This document shows positions 1 to 9,300 of a DNA stretch of 64,000 nucleotides, piece after piece. The notes beneath the pieces are model-generated. The model saw nothing but the letters and a program-made list of their open reading frames with translations, made no database searches and was not told where the DNA came from. The position numbers and the translations under genes were made by a program. Location of the stretch: the NCBI RefSeq assembly GCF_000970085.1, contig NZ_CP009506.1, forward strand, positions 1,488,001-1,552,000. Direction: 5' to 3'. Every line of letters starts with the position of its first letter. The first letter of the stretch is position 1. The DNA comes from Methanosarcina siciliae T4/M. GTDB lineage: Archaea > Halobacteriota > Methanosarcinia > Methanosarcinales > Methanosarcinaceae.

Positions 1-1
1 A

Positions 2-268
2 GCACATCTAAAACCCGATGAAAAATCTGACGTGCGGTTGGATCATTCATATTACTGGCTAACCGGGGGGATTGCAGGCATCACTGCAACCATCCCGGCG
101 ATACTATTCAAAACAGATCAAATGAAACTCACAATTTCATATTTTATATTATTTTTTGGGTTTGCAATAGCAAGTGCGCTTGAATCCACGTTAATTTCTA
201 AATCTAAACATAGTCAGTCAGAACCTACGTCAAAACCAGATAACGAAATTCGACCTAAAGCCCAGTGA
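2..268 (+). CDS. Hypothetical membrane protein, C-terminal part (cut by window edge)
   Basis: The reading frame is open from the first bases of the window to the TGA ending at 268, so the true start is probably upstream. An internal GTG at 32 would give 78 residues. Two hydrophobic segments are visible (about residues 9-26 and 34-52 counted from that GTG), separated by a short Lys-containing loop and followed by a charged Ser/Lys/Pro-rich tail. This looks like a small two-helix membrane protein or the end of a larger one. I recognise no family. Confidence 0.4.
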   Translation, partial: AHLKPDEKSDVRLDHSYYWLTGGIAGITATIPAILFKTDQMKLTISYFILFFGFAIASALESTLISKSKHSQSEPTSKPDNEIRPKAQ

Positions 269-306
269 TCCAATAAGTCAGAAATTCCCTTGAAAATCGC
301 CTGATC

Positions 307-314
307 TATATAAA
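307..314 (+). promoter_or_regulatory. TATA box in front of candidate structured RNA
   Basis: TATATAAA at 307-314 has the archaeal TATA consensus. The expected start about 25 bases downstream (near 335) coincides with the first base-paired segment of the hairpin at 338-425. No protein-coding start lies nearby. Confidence 0.45.
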
Positions 315-337
315 TCCTATAAGTCCTGTTTTTCCTT

Positions 338-425
338 CACCTTATCCCACGTCCCTGCCCCGATCATATACAAAGCGGATATCCGCGTGTGGCGGAAAGT
401 CCGGGGAGGAGATAGGGATGAGGTG
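338..425 (+). ncRNA. Candidate structured non-coding RNA (nested hairpins)
   Basis: Three nested helices can be drawn. The outer stem pairs CACCTTATCCC (338-348) with GGGATGAGGTG (415-425), with one G-U pair. The middle stem pairs CCCCG (358-362) with CGGGG (402-406). The apical self-complementary GCGGATATCCGC lies at 375-386. The GC-rich block sits in AT-rich surroundings, has no ORF, and a TATA box lies about 25-30 bases upstream. I do not recognise the family; it is not RNase P, SRP RNA or a C/D-box RNA. It could instead be the hairpin of a decayed mobile element. Confidence 0.4.
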
Positions 426-543
426 ACCACCACCACAGGCATCCAATAACGTTTTTGTTGCCACATCGGGACATTCAACAGTTAAATATTATAATAAGAT
501 GTTTATAATTTAAGTACTTCTTAACCTTTTTTCATATTGGTGA

Positions 544-935
544 AAAATCACGAACCACGAAAAACATCGTAAAAAATGTGAATACTGTGGAGCAGAGTTT
601 GAAACCTTTTTCAATTACCGAAAAGTGTGCAGTAGTCCGGACTGTCAGAGGAAAGCCGTACAAAAAGCTATGAGTGACGCACACCCGTCACGAGTCCACA
701 GAGCCAACGGAGACCGCGCCACAGTCACAGAGACCACGCTCAAGACGAGCCAGCACAGCCCCAGACACCACCCGATAGCCCCAATTTGGCAGGGTCAGGT
801 TTGAAGAGATGTGTCTGTAAGGTTTGCGGGGGAGAGTTCTACTCAACAAAAGCCACGGCCCAGATTTGTTCCGGAAGCTGCAGACAGCGAGGCTTTAGAC
901 AAAGAAAAAAAGAAGAGGAGGCGATCCAGGCATGA
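544..935 (+). pseudogene. Frameshifted zinc-finger protein gene
   Basis: Two zinc-finger-like coding blocks lie in different frames. Block one (frame of 577) reads CEYCGAEF...VCSSPDC and runs to a TGA at 802-804, but has no good start codon. Block two (frame of 801) reads CVCKVCGGEF...ICSGSC and ends at TGA 933-935, overlapping the ATG of the next gene by 4 bases. Frame two is already open from 678 with a Pro/Gln-rich linker-like stretch, so one ancestral protein with two C-x2-C...C-x4-C modules split by a frameshift is the simplest reading. Alternatively block two alone is a 44-residue gene starting at TTG 801. Known: small CxxC/CxxxC zinc-finger proteins are common on archaeal plasmids and viruses. 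Confidence 0.4.
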
Positions 936-1324
936 ATAGGGATTGGTTCGAAACCTGCCCGGTTTGCGGGAAGAAGTTCCCGCGCAAGTGTGGCACGAAA
1001 CGCAAATACTGTTCAAAAGATTGCCAAAACATTGCAAGAAAACAAGCACCAAAAACCAAAAACAGCGTCGGTCACCGACCTCTGAAATATAGTGAAATCG
1101 TAACCGACATGATGTCAGGGGAAACTCTTGAAATACAGTTGAAAAAGAGGCAACTGACGGCAACCGGATACGGTAGCAACCAACCTGAAAAAAGTACAAA
1201 AGTTAAAAAAATACTGCGGGTCTATGCCGTCGAGTCTGCAATGACTGAATATTTCAAGAAATCACAAAAACCACCAACGGACGCAGAACAGATTACAAAA
1301 TACATAACAGACGAGTCTTTTTAA
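932..1324 (+). CDS. Small zinc-finger protein
   Basis: 130 residues. The N-terminus carries CPVCGKKF at about residues 9-16 and YCSKDC at about 27-32, a C-x2-C...C-x3-C zinc-binding pattern. The remainder is basic (Lys/Arg/Gln-rich) with no membrane segment, which suggests nucleic-acid binding. ATG 932 overlaps the TGA of the preceding zinc-finger block (ATGA), so translation is probably coupled. The end of the gene abuts the inferred left end of the insertion sequence at 1327. Function is unknown; DNA or RNA binding is inference from the finger and charge. Confidence 0.6.
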   Translation: MNRDWFETCPVCGKKFPRKCGTKRKYCSKDCQNIARKQAPKTKNSVGHRPLKYSEIVTDMMSGETLEIQLKKRQLTATGYGSNQPEKSTKVKKILRVYAVESAMTEYFKKSQKPPTDAEQITKYITDESF

Positions 1325-1326
1325 TT

Positions 1327-2895
1327 TTTTCTGGTTTTTCTTCAATCTCAAGACAACCACAAAATTTTATCCCAATTTGAGCAAATCAATTTACTCATTT
1401 AAAAATGTTGATTCATTCACACAAGCATTCACCAAAATTTTCCAAATTGTGGAACTATTTTTGTGGGAATTTCCGACAGCTACAGCTATAAGCCATCAAG
1501 TTTAAGAACTAATTATTCTCCAATTCTAGCATTATCCATATTGGAATCTTGCTCTCATTAAAGGTGAGAAACCTTTCCATTTTCCAGTGCTGAAACACCG
1601 TTTGTTGAAAAAAGTAAATAGATTGTAACAAAAATTAGTTAGTCCATTATCGGTTTTGAATGACCTCGCTTTGTCCACGATATCACATATCAAAGAAAAT
1701 ATCTGTTCCATTGTATTATCTGTCTCAGGTGTAAAACCTTTTTTTAAGAAGCTCACATTCTTGCTGAAAATCTCTTCGGCATAAGAAATCGCTTTATGAG
1801 ACGCTTCAGAAAGTTCAAGATCAGATTTAAATTCTCGTATCTTCTGAATATGCGCAACAGCACTGATAACCGTATCAGAAAGTATCAATTGAGATATCTC
1901 ATTATAGGTAATCTTATCGTTATCTGGAATCTCTTCAATAGAACTGAATTCCTCATAATACCTCTTACTAACGTTTTTTAATTGATGAAACACACAAAAG
2001 GAATGAGTCACTTCAGGAAAGACCATTTTTACGGCTCCAATGATCGCTTTATCCTCATCAGAAACAATCTTTTTGATTTTATCTTCAGGAAATCGGTTCT
2101 TTATTCGTATAAAAAGAGGCATCAGAGCCTCAATTGTTGGTAACCTCTCAGTTACTTCAAAATCTAAAATGACCTTCTCTTTGGTAGCAACAACGTAAAC
2201 AGATTTATATCGCATTTTTTTCCATTCTTTCTTTGTGAGTTTCGTTCCAATAAATTCTTCAAGCTTTTTTTTCCATCCATTCTTGATCCAATTCCCATCA
2301 ACATACAATGTTTCTTCAAAGCTAACTCCTTGGTTCAAAAGTTCTTGCTTTGAAAGTTTTGCTAGTTTCTGTTCATATAACCACAATGAAGTGGGACAAG
2401 GAGCTCTTCCACAGACATTTATTACTCCTTCTGTATATGTTTCCCCAATTCGCCGAGAATTGTGCAGACTGCATCGTCCATCGTATCTGACATTTATTTG
2501 TGTATCATAATATTCAGAACTGTAATTTGCAGAACCCTGAACACCAATAACCTGATCATGATAATGTTTCTTACAAGTGGGACAAAGCCAGTATGTAACA
2601 TTGAGAGATATAGTGCCGTAACGTGATATAATAAAACGAGTGTGATGAGAGTTAACATGTAATTTACTTCCACAACTATCACACTGAGTAGGGGAGAATA
2701 TAGAGAACATGGGATAGTATCGATTTCCAACCAAAACTTTTGGCAAAGGAATTATTATTTTGCCGTCAACTATCGTTTTTATCATTGATTTATCTATTGC
2801 AATGTTTCCTTTTCCCATAAATAGAAAAAATATATCAATATAATTAAAATTTTATTGTTTTGCACGATATAGAGGGAAAACGAAAAACCAGAAAA
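1327..2895. mobile_element. Insertion sequence carrying a DDE transposase (boundaries inferred)
   Basis: TTTTCTGGTTTTTC at 1327-1340 reappears as its reverse complement at 2882-2895, flanking the transposase gene on both sides. The similarity extends weakly inward (TTC/CTC positions). A 4-base TAAT duplication could flank the element, but the surroundings are too AT-rich to be sure. The element would be about 1.57 kb and sits between two small accessory genes that may once have been one operon. Confidence 0.5.
1532..2818 (-). CDS. DDE (MULE-like) transposase
   Basis: 428 residues, apparently complete. An N-terminal zinc-ribbon-like part has CDSCGSKL near residue 47 and LCPTCKKHY near 78. The catalytic part shows VDGNWIKNGW (first Asp, about 173), SDEDKAI (second Asp, about 260), the CVFHQLKN motif typical of MULE/IS256-like transposases, and DNTMEQIF near 360 supplying the Glu. 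No frameshift or internal stop is seen, so it may be active. It lies inside the candidate IS at 1327-2895, transcribed opposite to the neighbouring accessory genes. Exact IS family not assigned. Confidence 0.8.
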   Translation of the reverse strand: MGKGNIAIDKSMIKTIVDGKIIIPLPKVLVGNRYYPMFSIFSPTQCDSCGSKLHVNSHHTRFIISRYGTISLNVTYWLCPTCKKHYHDQVIGVQGSANYSSEYYDTQINVRYDGRCSLHNSRRIGETYTEGVINVCGRAPCPTSLWLYEQKLAKLSKQELLNQGVSFEETLYVDGNWIKNGWKKKLEEFIGTKLTKKEWKKMRYKSVYVVATKEKVILDFEVTERLPTIEALMPLFIRIKNRFPEDKIKKIVSDEDKAIIGAVKMVFPEVTHSFCVFHQLKNVSKRYYEEFSSIEEIPDNDKITYNEISQLILSDTVISAVAHIQKIREFKSDLELSEASHKAISYAEEIFSKNVSFLKKGFTPETDNTMEQIFSLICDIVDKARSFKTDNGLTNFCYNLFTFFNKRCFSTGKWKGFSPLMRARFQYG

Positions 2896-2944
2896 TAATA
2901 AAAAGTCTCTAACAGACAGGACACTGTTTTACAATTTTGATATC

Positions 2945-3013
2945 ATGGCAATCGTGATGGAATTTATCGAACAGGGCTGGAAGCCTGAAGAACAGGAGGC
3001 AATTCAGACATGA
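2945..3013 (+). CDS. Short ORF (22 aa) overlapping the next gene
   Basis: ATG 2945 to TGA 3013 encodes MAIVMEFIEQGWKPEEQEAI plus two residues. The stop overlaps the ATG of the next gene (ATGA at 3010-3013), a hallmark of coupled translation. The frame is open further upstream to the inferred IS end, so it may be the tail of a gene truncated by the insertion. Function unknown. Confidence 0.35.
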   Translation: MAIVMEFIEQGWKPEEQEAIQT

Positions 3014-3339
3014 GCGACAAGAACAAAACAGTAACGATTGACATCGAAACATACGATGTATTACTTGAAGTGTTCAATAAATTTTCAGCAGTAAGCAGCA
3101 TAAAACTTTTCAACCTTATATTGTTCATGAAAGAAGAAAAAGGAATAACGAAAACCGATATGGCCGACATTCTGAACATTCCAAGGACAACATTTTCAGG
3201 ACATTATAAGCAATATGGAACAGATGTATTTGAAGCTCTGAACAGAATTAAGAGTGGTGAAATAACGTTTAATGAACTCGATTTAATGATTCTGAACTTC
3301 GAGATTCCCGAAGAAATAACCCCGACGACGACGAAATAA
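3010..3339 (+). CDS. Hypothetical protein with helix-turn-helix-like segment
   Basis: 109 residues, soluble, acidic C-terminus. Residues about 45-70 (GITKTDMADILNIPRTTFSG) have the spacing of a helix-turn-helix: an initial helix, a turn at LNIP and a recognition-like helix TTFSGHYKQY. The start overlaps a 22-residue ORF (ATGA). It may be a small DNA-binding regulator of the accessory region; this is inference, as I do not recognise the family. Confidence 0.55.
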   Translation: MSDKNKTVTIDIETYDVLLEVFNKFSAVSSIKLFNLILFMKEEKGITKTDMADILNIPRTTFSGHYKQYGTDVFEALNRIKSGEITFNELDLMILNFEIPEEITPTTTK

Positions 3340-3465
3340 ATTTCAATACACTTAAGATATCAAAATTAAATTCAACATCAACGCCGGAAAACACTTTCCT
3401 ACTCAGGCGCGGTTTCACATTTTAAACTACTTTCGACAGTGGATAATGACGCGGATTTGTGACAA

Positions 3466-3600
3466 GTGAGGTTTGCGGGGAATCTTACGCAGGTGAATGT
3501 GGATGAAAGCCAGATATCCCGGCAGGCTGCTAGGCTTAAAGCAGGCTATGAATTCAGGACACAAGGCAGGATTGGCATGTCAGAAAATACAGGCGCATGA
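3466..3600 (+). CDS. Possible small protein (44 aa) or gene remnant
   Basis: A GTG at 3466 opens a frame to TGA at 3600 whose product is polar and helix-forming (NVDESQISRQAARLKAGYEF). The overlapping frame just upstream contains ICDK and VCGESYAGECG fragments that resemble the zinc fingers at 577-935, so the stretch may be debris of a similar gene. No convincing ribosome binding site is visible. Confidence 0.25.
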   Translation: MRFAGNLTQVNVDESQISRQAARLKAGYEFRTQGRIGMSENTGA

Positions 3601-3732
3601 ATCCAATTTAAAATTTAAATTTTATAAAATATATATAATAATTAAAAATGGAGGTATGGGGAAAATCTTTTTAGAAATATTGTCTTTCCCTTTCTTTAGA
3701 TTTGATTTAAAGTCTTTTTTAGTGGTGTTCGT

Positions 3733-4026
3733 ATGCAGGTTATTTACAAAATAACATATCCTAATGGTAAAATTTACATCGGGCAGGATAGGACAGACAG
3801 TATTAACTATTTTGGAAGTGCCAATAACGATCTTATTGAAAAGGATTTCACCAGGGATCAAAAACGCGATTTTACAATAAGGAAGGAAATCATATGGGAA
3901 TCTGAAACTTCCTCTATCGAAGAACTTAATCAAATTGAAACAATGTTCATCGAAAAGCTCAGATCAAATGATCCGAATATAGGTTACAACAGAAGACCAA
4001 AATTCAAATATACTCAAAAACATTAA
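3733..4026 (+). CDS. GIY-YIG domain protein
   Basis: 97 residues. VIYKITYPNGKIYIGQD at residues 3-19 followed by YFGSA is the core of the GIY-YIG nuclease fold, with the two YI/YIG strands and a Gly-rich turn. An Arg (RKEIIWE) and a downstream Glu (IETMFIEKL) sit where the catalytic Arg and Glu are expected in the family. No extra DNA-binding domain is present, so it is a minimal stand-alone domain. Known: such domains occur in homing endonucleases, UvrC and small mobile-element nucleases. It lies alone in an AT-rich accessory stretch. Nuclease activity is inference. Confidence 0.65.
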   Translation: MQVIYKITYPNGKIYIGQDRTDSINYFGSANNDLIEKDFTRDQKRDFTIRKEIIWESETSSIEELNQIETMFIEKLRSNDPNIGYNRRPKFKYTQKH

Positions 4027-4171
4027 AAAGTCTAGCACATCCACTTTTTGTATAAACTTTTGACTACCCTTTTTATCTATTGAATTTTTAAGACAGTTTT
4101 GAACGAGCGCGATTTAACCGTTTTTTGGTCACGAGTGAATCATGCGAATACAATATAGTTTTAAAAAATGT

Positions 4172-4747
4172 TTATGAATTTAATTTGTCTATAATCTTTT
4201 GATATTCTTGTATCGCTTTTTCACAGGTTGATATATCATTTTTCAGTACTTCTTTCATTTCACTTGAGTCTTCTTTCGTTTTGCCTTTCTTATCTAAGAA
4301 TTTTTCAAGTTTTTCTTTTGTATCCCCTATTGCCAGATATCTAAATGATAATGCACGTGTAAAATCTGCTCTTTTATCGTTTAAGTTTCCAAATCCTAGA
4401 CTTGTAATCGGGGTCAGATAATCATATACCGGATAGTAGAAAAGATCTAAACGCTTTTCAAGGTCTCTTATTTTTTGTTCAGTTTCTGTTAATTTCAGTG
4501 TTTTTTCAGTTAATTTTAATGCTTTCTCTGTTTTTTGATTTGCTTCGATTGATTGCTGTAATGATAGAATTGCAGCTACTATTGCGATAACTGTTAAGGC
4601 TGCATTACCTTTTTCGTTTTCATCTATGACAATAAAGACTATTATTGCGGCTATTAATATCAGTACTATCTGAATATATGGAATGATTCTTTTGAAATCC
4701 ACTTTGTGTCTTCCGTTGCAGTGATTATAATCCAATAATTGACACAT
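4172..4747 (-). CDS. Hypothetical membrane protein with coiled coil
   Basis: About 191 residues from the ATG at 4747. This start is chosen because the longer frame (to 4885) overlaps the coding frame of the upstream gene, whereas 4747 overlaps it by only 23 bases. Two hydrophobic helices (IPYIQIVLILIAAIIVFIVI, then ALTVIAIVAAILSL) are followed by a Lys/Glu-rich heptad stretch (KALKLTEKTLKLTETEQKI) and a soluble C-terminal domain of about 100 residues. It is probably an inner-membrane protein with a cytoplasmic helical domain. I recognise no family or function. Confidence 0.55.
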   Translation of the reverse strand: MCQLLDYNHCNGRHKVDFKRIIPYIQIVLILIAAIIVFIVIDENEKGNAALTVIAIVAAILSLQQSIEANQKTEKALKLTEKTLKLTETEQKIRDLEKRLDLFYYPVYDYLTPITSLGFGNLNDKRADFTRALSFRYLAIGDTKEKLEKFLDKKGKTKEDSSEMKEVLKNDISTCEKAIQEYQKIIDKLNS

Positions 4748-5003
4748 TTTTAAATTCAACTTTGTAGTAAGGTATTGAGCGATGCAGATGCACAAACACA
4801 TCACGAGGAATATTCTCAACACCATTCTCAACATCAATATACAATTTTCCAATAAACTCCGAATTCCCTGATCTAAACTGACCACCCGAAGTCAGTTCAA
4901 ATTTAGCCTTCAACCCACACGCAGAGAGCACACCAGATGCAGTTTTTATGGCTTTGTATGATGCATTTTTAACTGTAACCATAGTTAAACACATTATTTC
5001 CAT
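4725..5003 (-). CDS. Hypothetical protein, 92 aa
   Basis: Soluble small protein, rich in beta-strand-forming stretches (KAKFELTSGGQFRSGNSEFI; KLYIDVENGVENIPRDVFVH). The start is uncertain: Met1, Met4 and Met8 are all possible; Met8 (near 4982) begins MVTVKNASYKA. It overlaps the downstream membrane-protein gene by 23 bases, which suggests an operon of two. Not recognised. Confidence 0.5.
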   Translation of the reverse strand: MEIMCLTMVTVKNASYKAIKTASGVLSACGLKAKFELTSGGQFRSGNSEFIGKLYIDVENGVENIPRDVFVHLHRSIPYYKVEFKNVSIIGL

Positions 5004-5208
5004 AATATAAAAATATTTTTACATTTGCAAAGTTGAGAGTTGATAAAAGAACATGTAATCGATCACATTTAAAACATTTTTACCATATATAAAACTAAAC
5101 AGTATATGAAAATACAATAACTTAACCAGAAAAGAAGGCATTTTAAAGCTTATTCAACATCAGATAATCAACATCAACCACTCAAAAAAAGTTATCATGT
5201 AATTAGGG

Positions 5209-5439
5209 TTACCAAAATGTATTTATGCTTACAAGCAGGATCACAGGTTTTGGCTGGACATTTGGCTCAAGGACAGCAAGGAGCGGGGTGTGTCCCTGCC
5301 TGGGCATTGCAAGTGAATTCATAAATGCTGCTTCAACCGGTCCGCCTCTTGGCCCGATGATAAGGTCTATATGTGCGATTTCCGGGCCTGTACCTATGAG
5401 GGCTTCTCCTACCATGCTTTTCAAAACAGTTTTTACCAT
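5209..5439 (-). pseudogene. fae: Truncated formaldehyde-activating enzyme (Fae), N-terminal fragment
   Basis: The product matches the N-terminus of Fae: MVGEALIGTGPEIAHIDLII, then GPRGGPVEAAF, then GHTPLLAVLEPNVQPKP. Fae joins formaldehyde to tetrahydromethanopterin (or H4SPT) to form the methylene derivative. The family is about 160-170 residues, but this frame stops after about 76 (LLVSINTFW then stop), and no remainder is seen in the next 150 bases. ATG 5439 is chosen because GAGGTG lies 6 bases upstream of it. The catalytic His (AHIDL) is retained. Probably a 3'-deleted remnant of a fae paralogue; expression of a short fragment cannot be excluded because promoter and RBS look intact. Confidence 0.7.
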
Positions 5440-5898
5440 GTTAAACACCTCAATCTGTTTCTACAATGGAAAAGTCGCACCAGCCCCCTTTCCGGAATGA
5501 AAAATTTACGATATTTTGATAATGTTAAGATGGCAGGGGGCAGAAATTGAGGCTGTTTCCATATGTAGCGAATAAATTAGCCGTAATACTTCCTGACGTA
5601 AATAAATAATTTTTCCACTTTCAACCTTGCTTCCTGAGGCATTTTTCCGGAAAAACATTGTTCTTGCAACAGAGAGGCTTTTATAAAGAGATCCGGTGGA
5701 TTCCTGAACCTGCTCGTGCAGTCCGACAGCGGGAGGTCGGAAGATAAAACGATTACGGGGGTCAGAACCGATTACGGAGATAAAACACTATCCAGGGGAT
5801 AAAAACACGGTCCCGTAGAAGAGTACTTCGGGCTTCAAATCCATTTTCGGAAAACAGGAAAGCAGAAATTTCAGAAAAAATAGTAATTAAGATTCCTT
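5440..5898. other. Intergenic: TATA-like box and small hairpin
   Basis: No gene is supported. TTTATAAA near 5679-5686 is followed, about 40 bases on, by a hairpin TCCGAC (5722-5727)/GTCGGA (5736-5741). GATAAAAC then recurs twice around 5743-5790. This could be the leader of a short untranslated RNA on the plus strand; support is weak. Confidence 0.2.
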
Positions 5899-6189
5899 TC
5901 AGAAGGAAATCCCCGAAAGGATTTCAAGCCTCTTGTTCCAGTGGTCGAGCCCTCTTTTTGCCGCATACCAGTCGAAGAAATCACTTTCATCTCCCATGTT
6001 TCCGGCTTCGAACTTCGCCTTGAGCTCACTTGAGCTGTACCCGAACTTTGCCTCGAAATCCTCACAGATTATGGAATACCGCTTGACCTTGTATTTTGCA
6101 ACATGCTTTTCATGTTCCAGGGCCGAGCGGATAGACTCACATACTTCCTGAGGTGAAAAATCAGTTTCTATATTAAGCGTGAAACTCAT
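5899..6189 (-). CDS. Orphan antitoxin-like protein (paralogue 1 of 3)
   Basis: 96 residues. It is clearly paralogous to the proteins at 11355-11648 and 17055-17345: all share an N-terminal strand (SFTLNIETDFSPQEVCESIR), ALEHEKHVAKYKVKRYS in the middle, and FFDWYAAKRGLDHWNKRLEI at the C-terminus. The copy at 17055 is coupled to a TumE-family toxin gene, so this family is read as the cognate antitoxin. Here no toxin gene follows within 450 bases, so this copy is an orphan: either a lost pair or a decoy antitoxin able to neutralise related toxins (inference). Confidence 0.65.
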   Translation of the reverse strand: MSFTLNIETDFSPQEVCESIRSALEHEKHVAKYKVKRYSIICEDFEAKFGYSSSELKAKFEAGNMGDESDFFDWYAAKRGLDHWNKRLEILSGISF

Positions 6190-6372
6190 ATCTATCCTGT
6201 TAGAAATAGTCTCTGTTTCTATAAAGTAATTATGATAATAAACAATTGGACAGGTTTATTACCTGAAAAATCCCTTTTTCAGTCCTTCCATTTTTATAAA
6301 CCGTTTTATGACTACCTTATTTCTTTTTATCGTGTCTTTTTATTGTTTCTTCTTAATCGTTATTTATATTTT

Positions 6373-9300
6373 TTATTTTTTCTTCTCCGTTATAGCAATC
6401 CCTATCAGAAGTATTACCATGAACCCGACAAAAACCTTGATCGCTGTGGAAACTCCCGTCCAGTCTTTTTCTTTAGCAAGGGGGACGGCCCAGGAAGATG
6501 CGTTTGGCATTTCCTGCCTGCTGTTTATGGAAAGCTCCAGAGGTCCGGTCTCTACGGATCCGTCTTCCGTATACTCAACAGCTCTCTTGCCAGTTATAAT
6601 TGCAAACGGGGAGAAACCCGGGGTCTTTGATTCAAAATACATGTAATGGCTGTCTTCTCCCGTTTTACGTGTGGGAAGAGCATTCCATTTCCCTTCCGAG
6701 TACCTGTAGAGGAATACCGTCGGACCTTCGTTCTCGCTTTCCGTGATCTCGGTCCTTTTTACTCTGAACCCGATAAGGGCGTTGGCAATGTTTTCGGGAC
6801 TTGCAAAGCCCTCATTTCCTACCCAGATGTTCAGATATTTGCAGACCTTTCCTGAGGGTTCTACAGGGGTCAGGACAGACCTGCCTTTAAGCTGTTCAAC
6901 TATGGTTGTGACCTTTCCGATGTTTCTCCTTGAATCGAACTTCACGTATGTAATATCAGTGGCATTTTTGGTGAACTCGAACTTTATGCGGTCTCCGATT
7001 GTAACAAATTCCTGGGAAAGTTCCTTGACTTCAACATTACTTGCAGGCTCGGGAGAGCCTCCCCCTCCTCCTGAGGATGTCCCGCCGGAGCTTCCAGACC
7101 CGCTGCTGTCGTCTTCTTCCCCGACTTTAATGTAGTCGTTCCAGGTCACGGCGCTGTACCCATATACATTGCTGGCATTGAGGGTTATGGAATAAGTTCC
7201 TGAGTCGGTATACTCGTGGCTCGGGTTCTGGGAAGTAGAAGTGTTGCCGTCTCCGAAGTCCCAGAGCCAGGAAGTAACGTTGCCTGTGGAAGTGTCGTTA
7301 AACTGCACAGCCAGAGGTGCTTCTCCTTTCCGCGTCGAAACAGTAAATGAAGCATGAAGCCCGTCTCCCACCATAATATAGTCGGATTTGGTAATGTTGT
7401 CCCATGCAGTTCCGTTCCCTGCTCTCAAAGTAACCGTGTAGAACCCGATATCCGTAAACTTATAAACCGGGTTCCTTTCGGTCGAGTCTATGTTCCCGTC
7501 CGAGTTAAAGTCCCATTCCCAGGCAGTAGCGCCGCCGGTTGAGAGGTCTTCGAACTGTACGGTCAGGGGAACCTTGCCTGAAGTCACATTTGATGTAAAA
7601 TCAGGAGTCGGTGCAGTGATAATGAGTACATTTACGGCAGATGGAACCTCATAGGTACCGGATCCAAAAGCATTTGTTGCTGTAAGAGTTGCGTTGTAAG
7701 TTCCGGCACTGAAATAGGTGTGAGACGGACTCTGCGATGTTGAAGTATTGCCGTCTCCGAAGTCCCAGAGCCAGGAAGTCACATTGCCTGTGGATGTGTC
7801 GTTGAACTGAACCGTGAGAGGGGAATATCCTTCCTGGGGGGACATATTAAAGGCAGCCACAGGTAACTCTCCAACTGTAATGTAATTCGTTTTTGTTGTG
7901 TTGCCCATAGCAGTACCGTTAATGGAATTCAGGGTTACTGAATAGGTCCCTGCAGTTTTATAAGTGTATACCGGGTTCTGTTCGGTTGAGTCTGTTTTTC
8001 CGTCCGAGTTAAAGTCCCATTCCCATGCTGTCGGGTTGTTTTCACTTTTGTCCTTGAATTGAACGGTAAGAGGAACCGGTCCTGTAGTTGTATTTGCTTC
8101 AAAATCTGCTGTGGGTTCAACTATTGGATATGCCCGGATGTAAGAAAGAGCTTCCGAGGTATCGGACCCGTACACATTTTTTACTGTCAGCTCCACGGTA
8201 TATTTTCCTGCTGAGGAATATGTATGGGAAGGATTTTGTTCTGTTGAAGTAGTTTCGTCTCCGAAGTTCCAGTTCCATGCTGTCGGACTTCCTGACGAGG
8301 AGTCAGTAAACTGTACTTCCAGAGGTGCTTCTCCTTCTTGGGGGACTGCGGTAAAACTGGCTGTCGGGCCGTTTCCTGCAGTAATGTAATTTGATTTTGT
8401 AATTTCGTTGCTAGCAGTGCCGTTAATGGCATTCAGGGTGACCGAATAGGTCCCGGCAGTTGTATATGTATAAATCGGATTCTGTTTGGTTGAGTCTATG
8501 TTCCCGTCCGAGTTAAAGTCCCATTCCCATGCTGTCGGGTTGTTTTCACTTTTGTCCTTGAATTGAACGGTAAGAGGAACCGGTCCTGTAGTTGTATTTG
8601 CTTCAAAATCTGCTACTGGTTCAACTATTGTATATGCCCGGATGTAAGAAAGAGCTTCCGAGGTATCGGATCCGTACGCATTTTTTACTGTCAGCTCCAC
8701 GGTATACTTTCCTGCTGAGGAATATGTATGGGAAGGATTTTGTTTTGTTGAAGTAGTTCCGTCTCCGAAGTTCCAGTTCCATGCTGTCGGACTCCCTGTG
8801 GAGTTGTCATTAAACTGTACTGTTAGAGGTGCTTCTCCTTCTCGAGGGGTCGCGGTAAAACTGGCTGTCGGGCCGTTTCCTGCATTAATGTAATTTGATT
8901 TTGTAATTTCGTTGCTGGCAGTACCGTTAATGGCATTTAGGGTGACCGAATAGGTCCCGGCAGTTGTATATGTATAAATCGGATTCTGTTCGGTTGAGTC
9001 TGTTTTTCCGTCTGAGTTAAAGTCCCAATTCCAGGAAGCAGGTCCGCCGCTTGAACTGTCCGTAAACTTGACTGTCAGGGGCACTTTGCCTGAGGTTGTG
9101 TTAGCACTGAAACTGGCTAATACAACGGGTTTTTCTTTTACAGTTATATAGTCTTCCTTGACAATTCCGTCCGACACTGTACCGTTACTTGCCATCAGAG
9201 TTATAGTGTAGGTTCCTGCTTTGGAATACTCGTGGCCTGGATTCTGGGAAGTAGAAGTATAGCCGTCGCCAAATTCCCAGGCCCATGCTGTCGGACTCCC

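Noticed and set aside
338..425. RNase P RNA or SRP RNA identity for the structured element
   Set aside because: Too short, and it lacks the conserved cores of either RNA.
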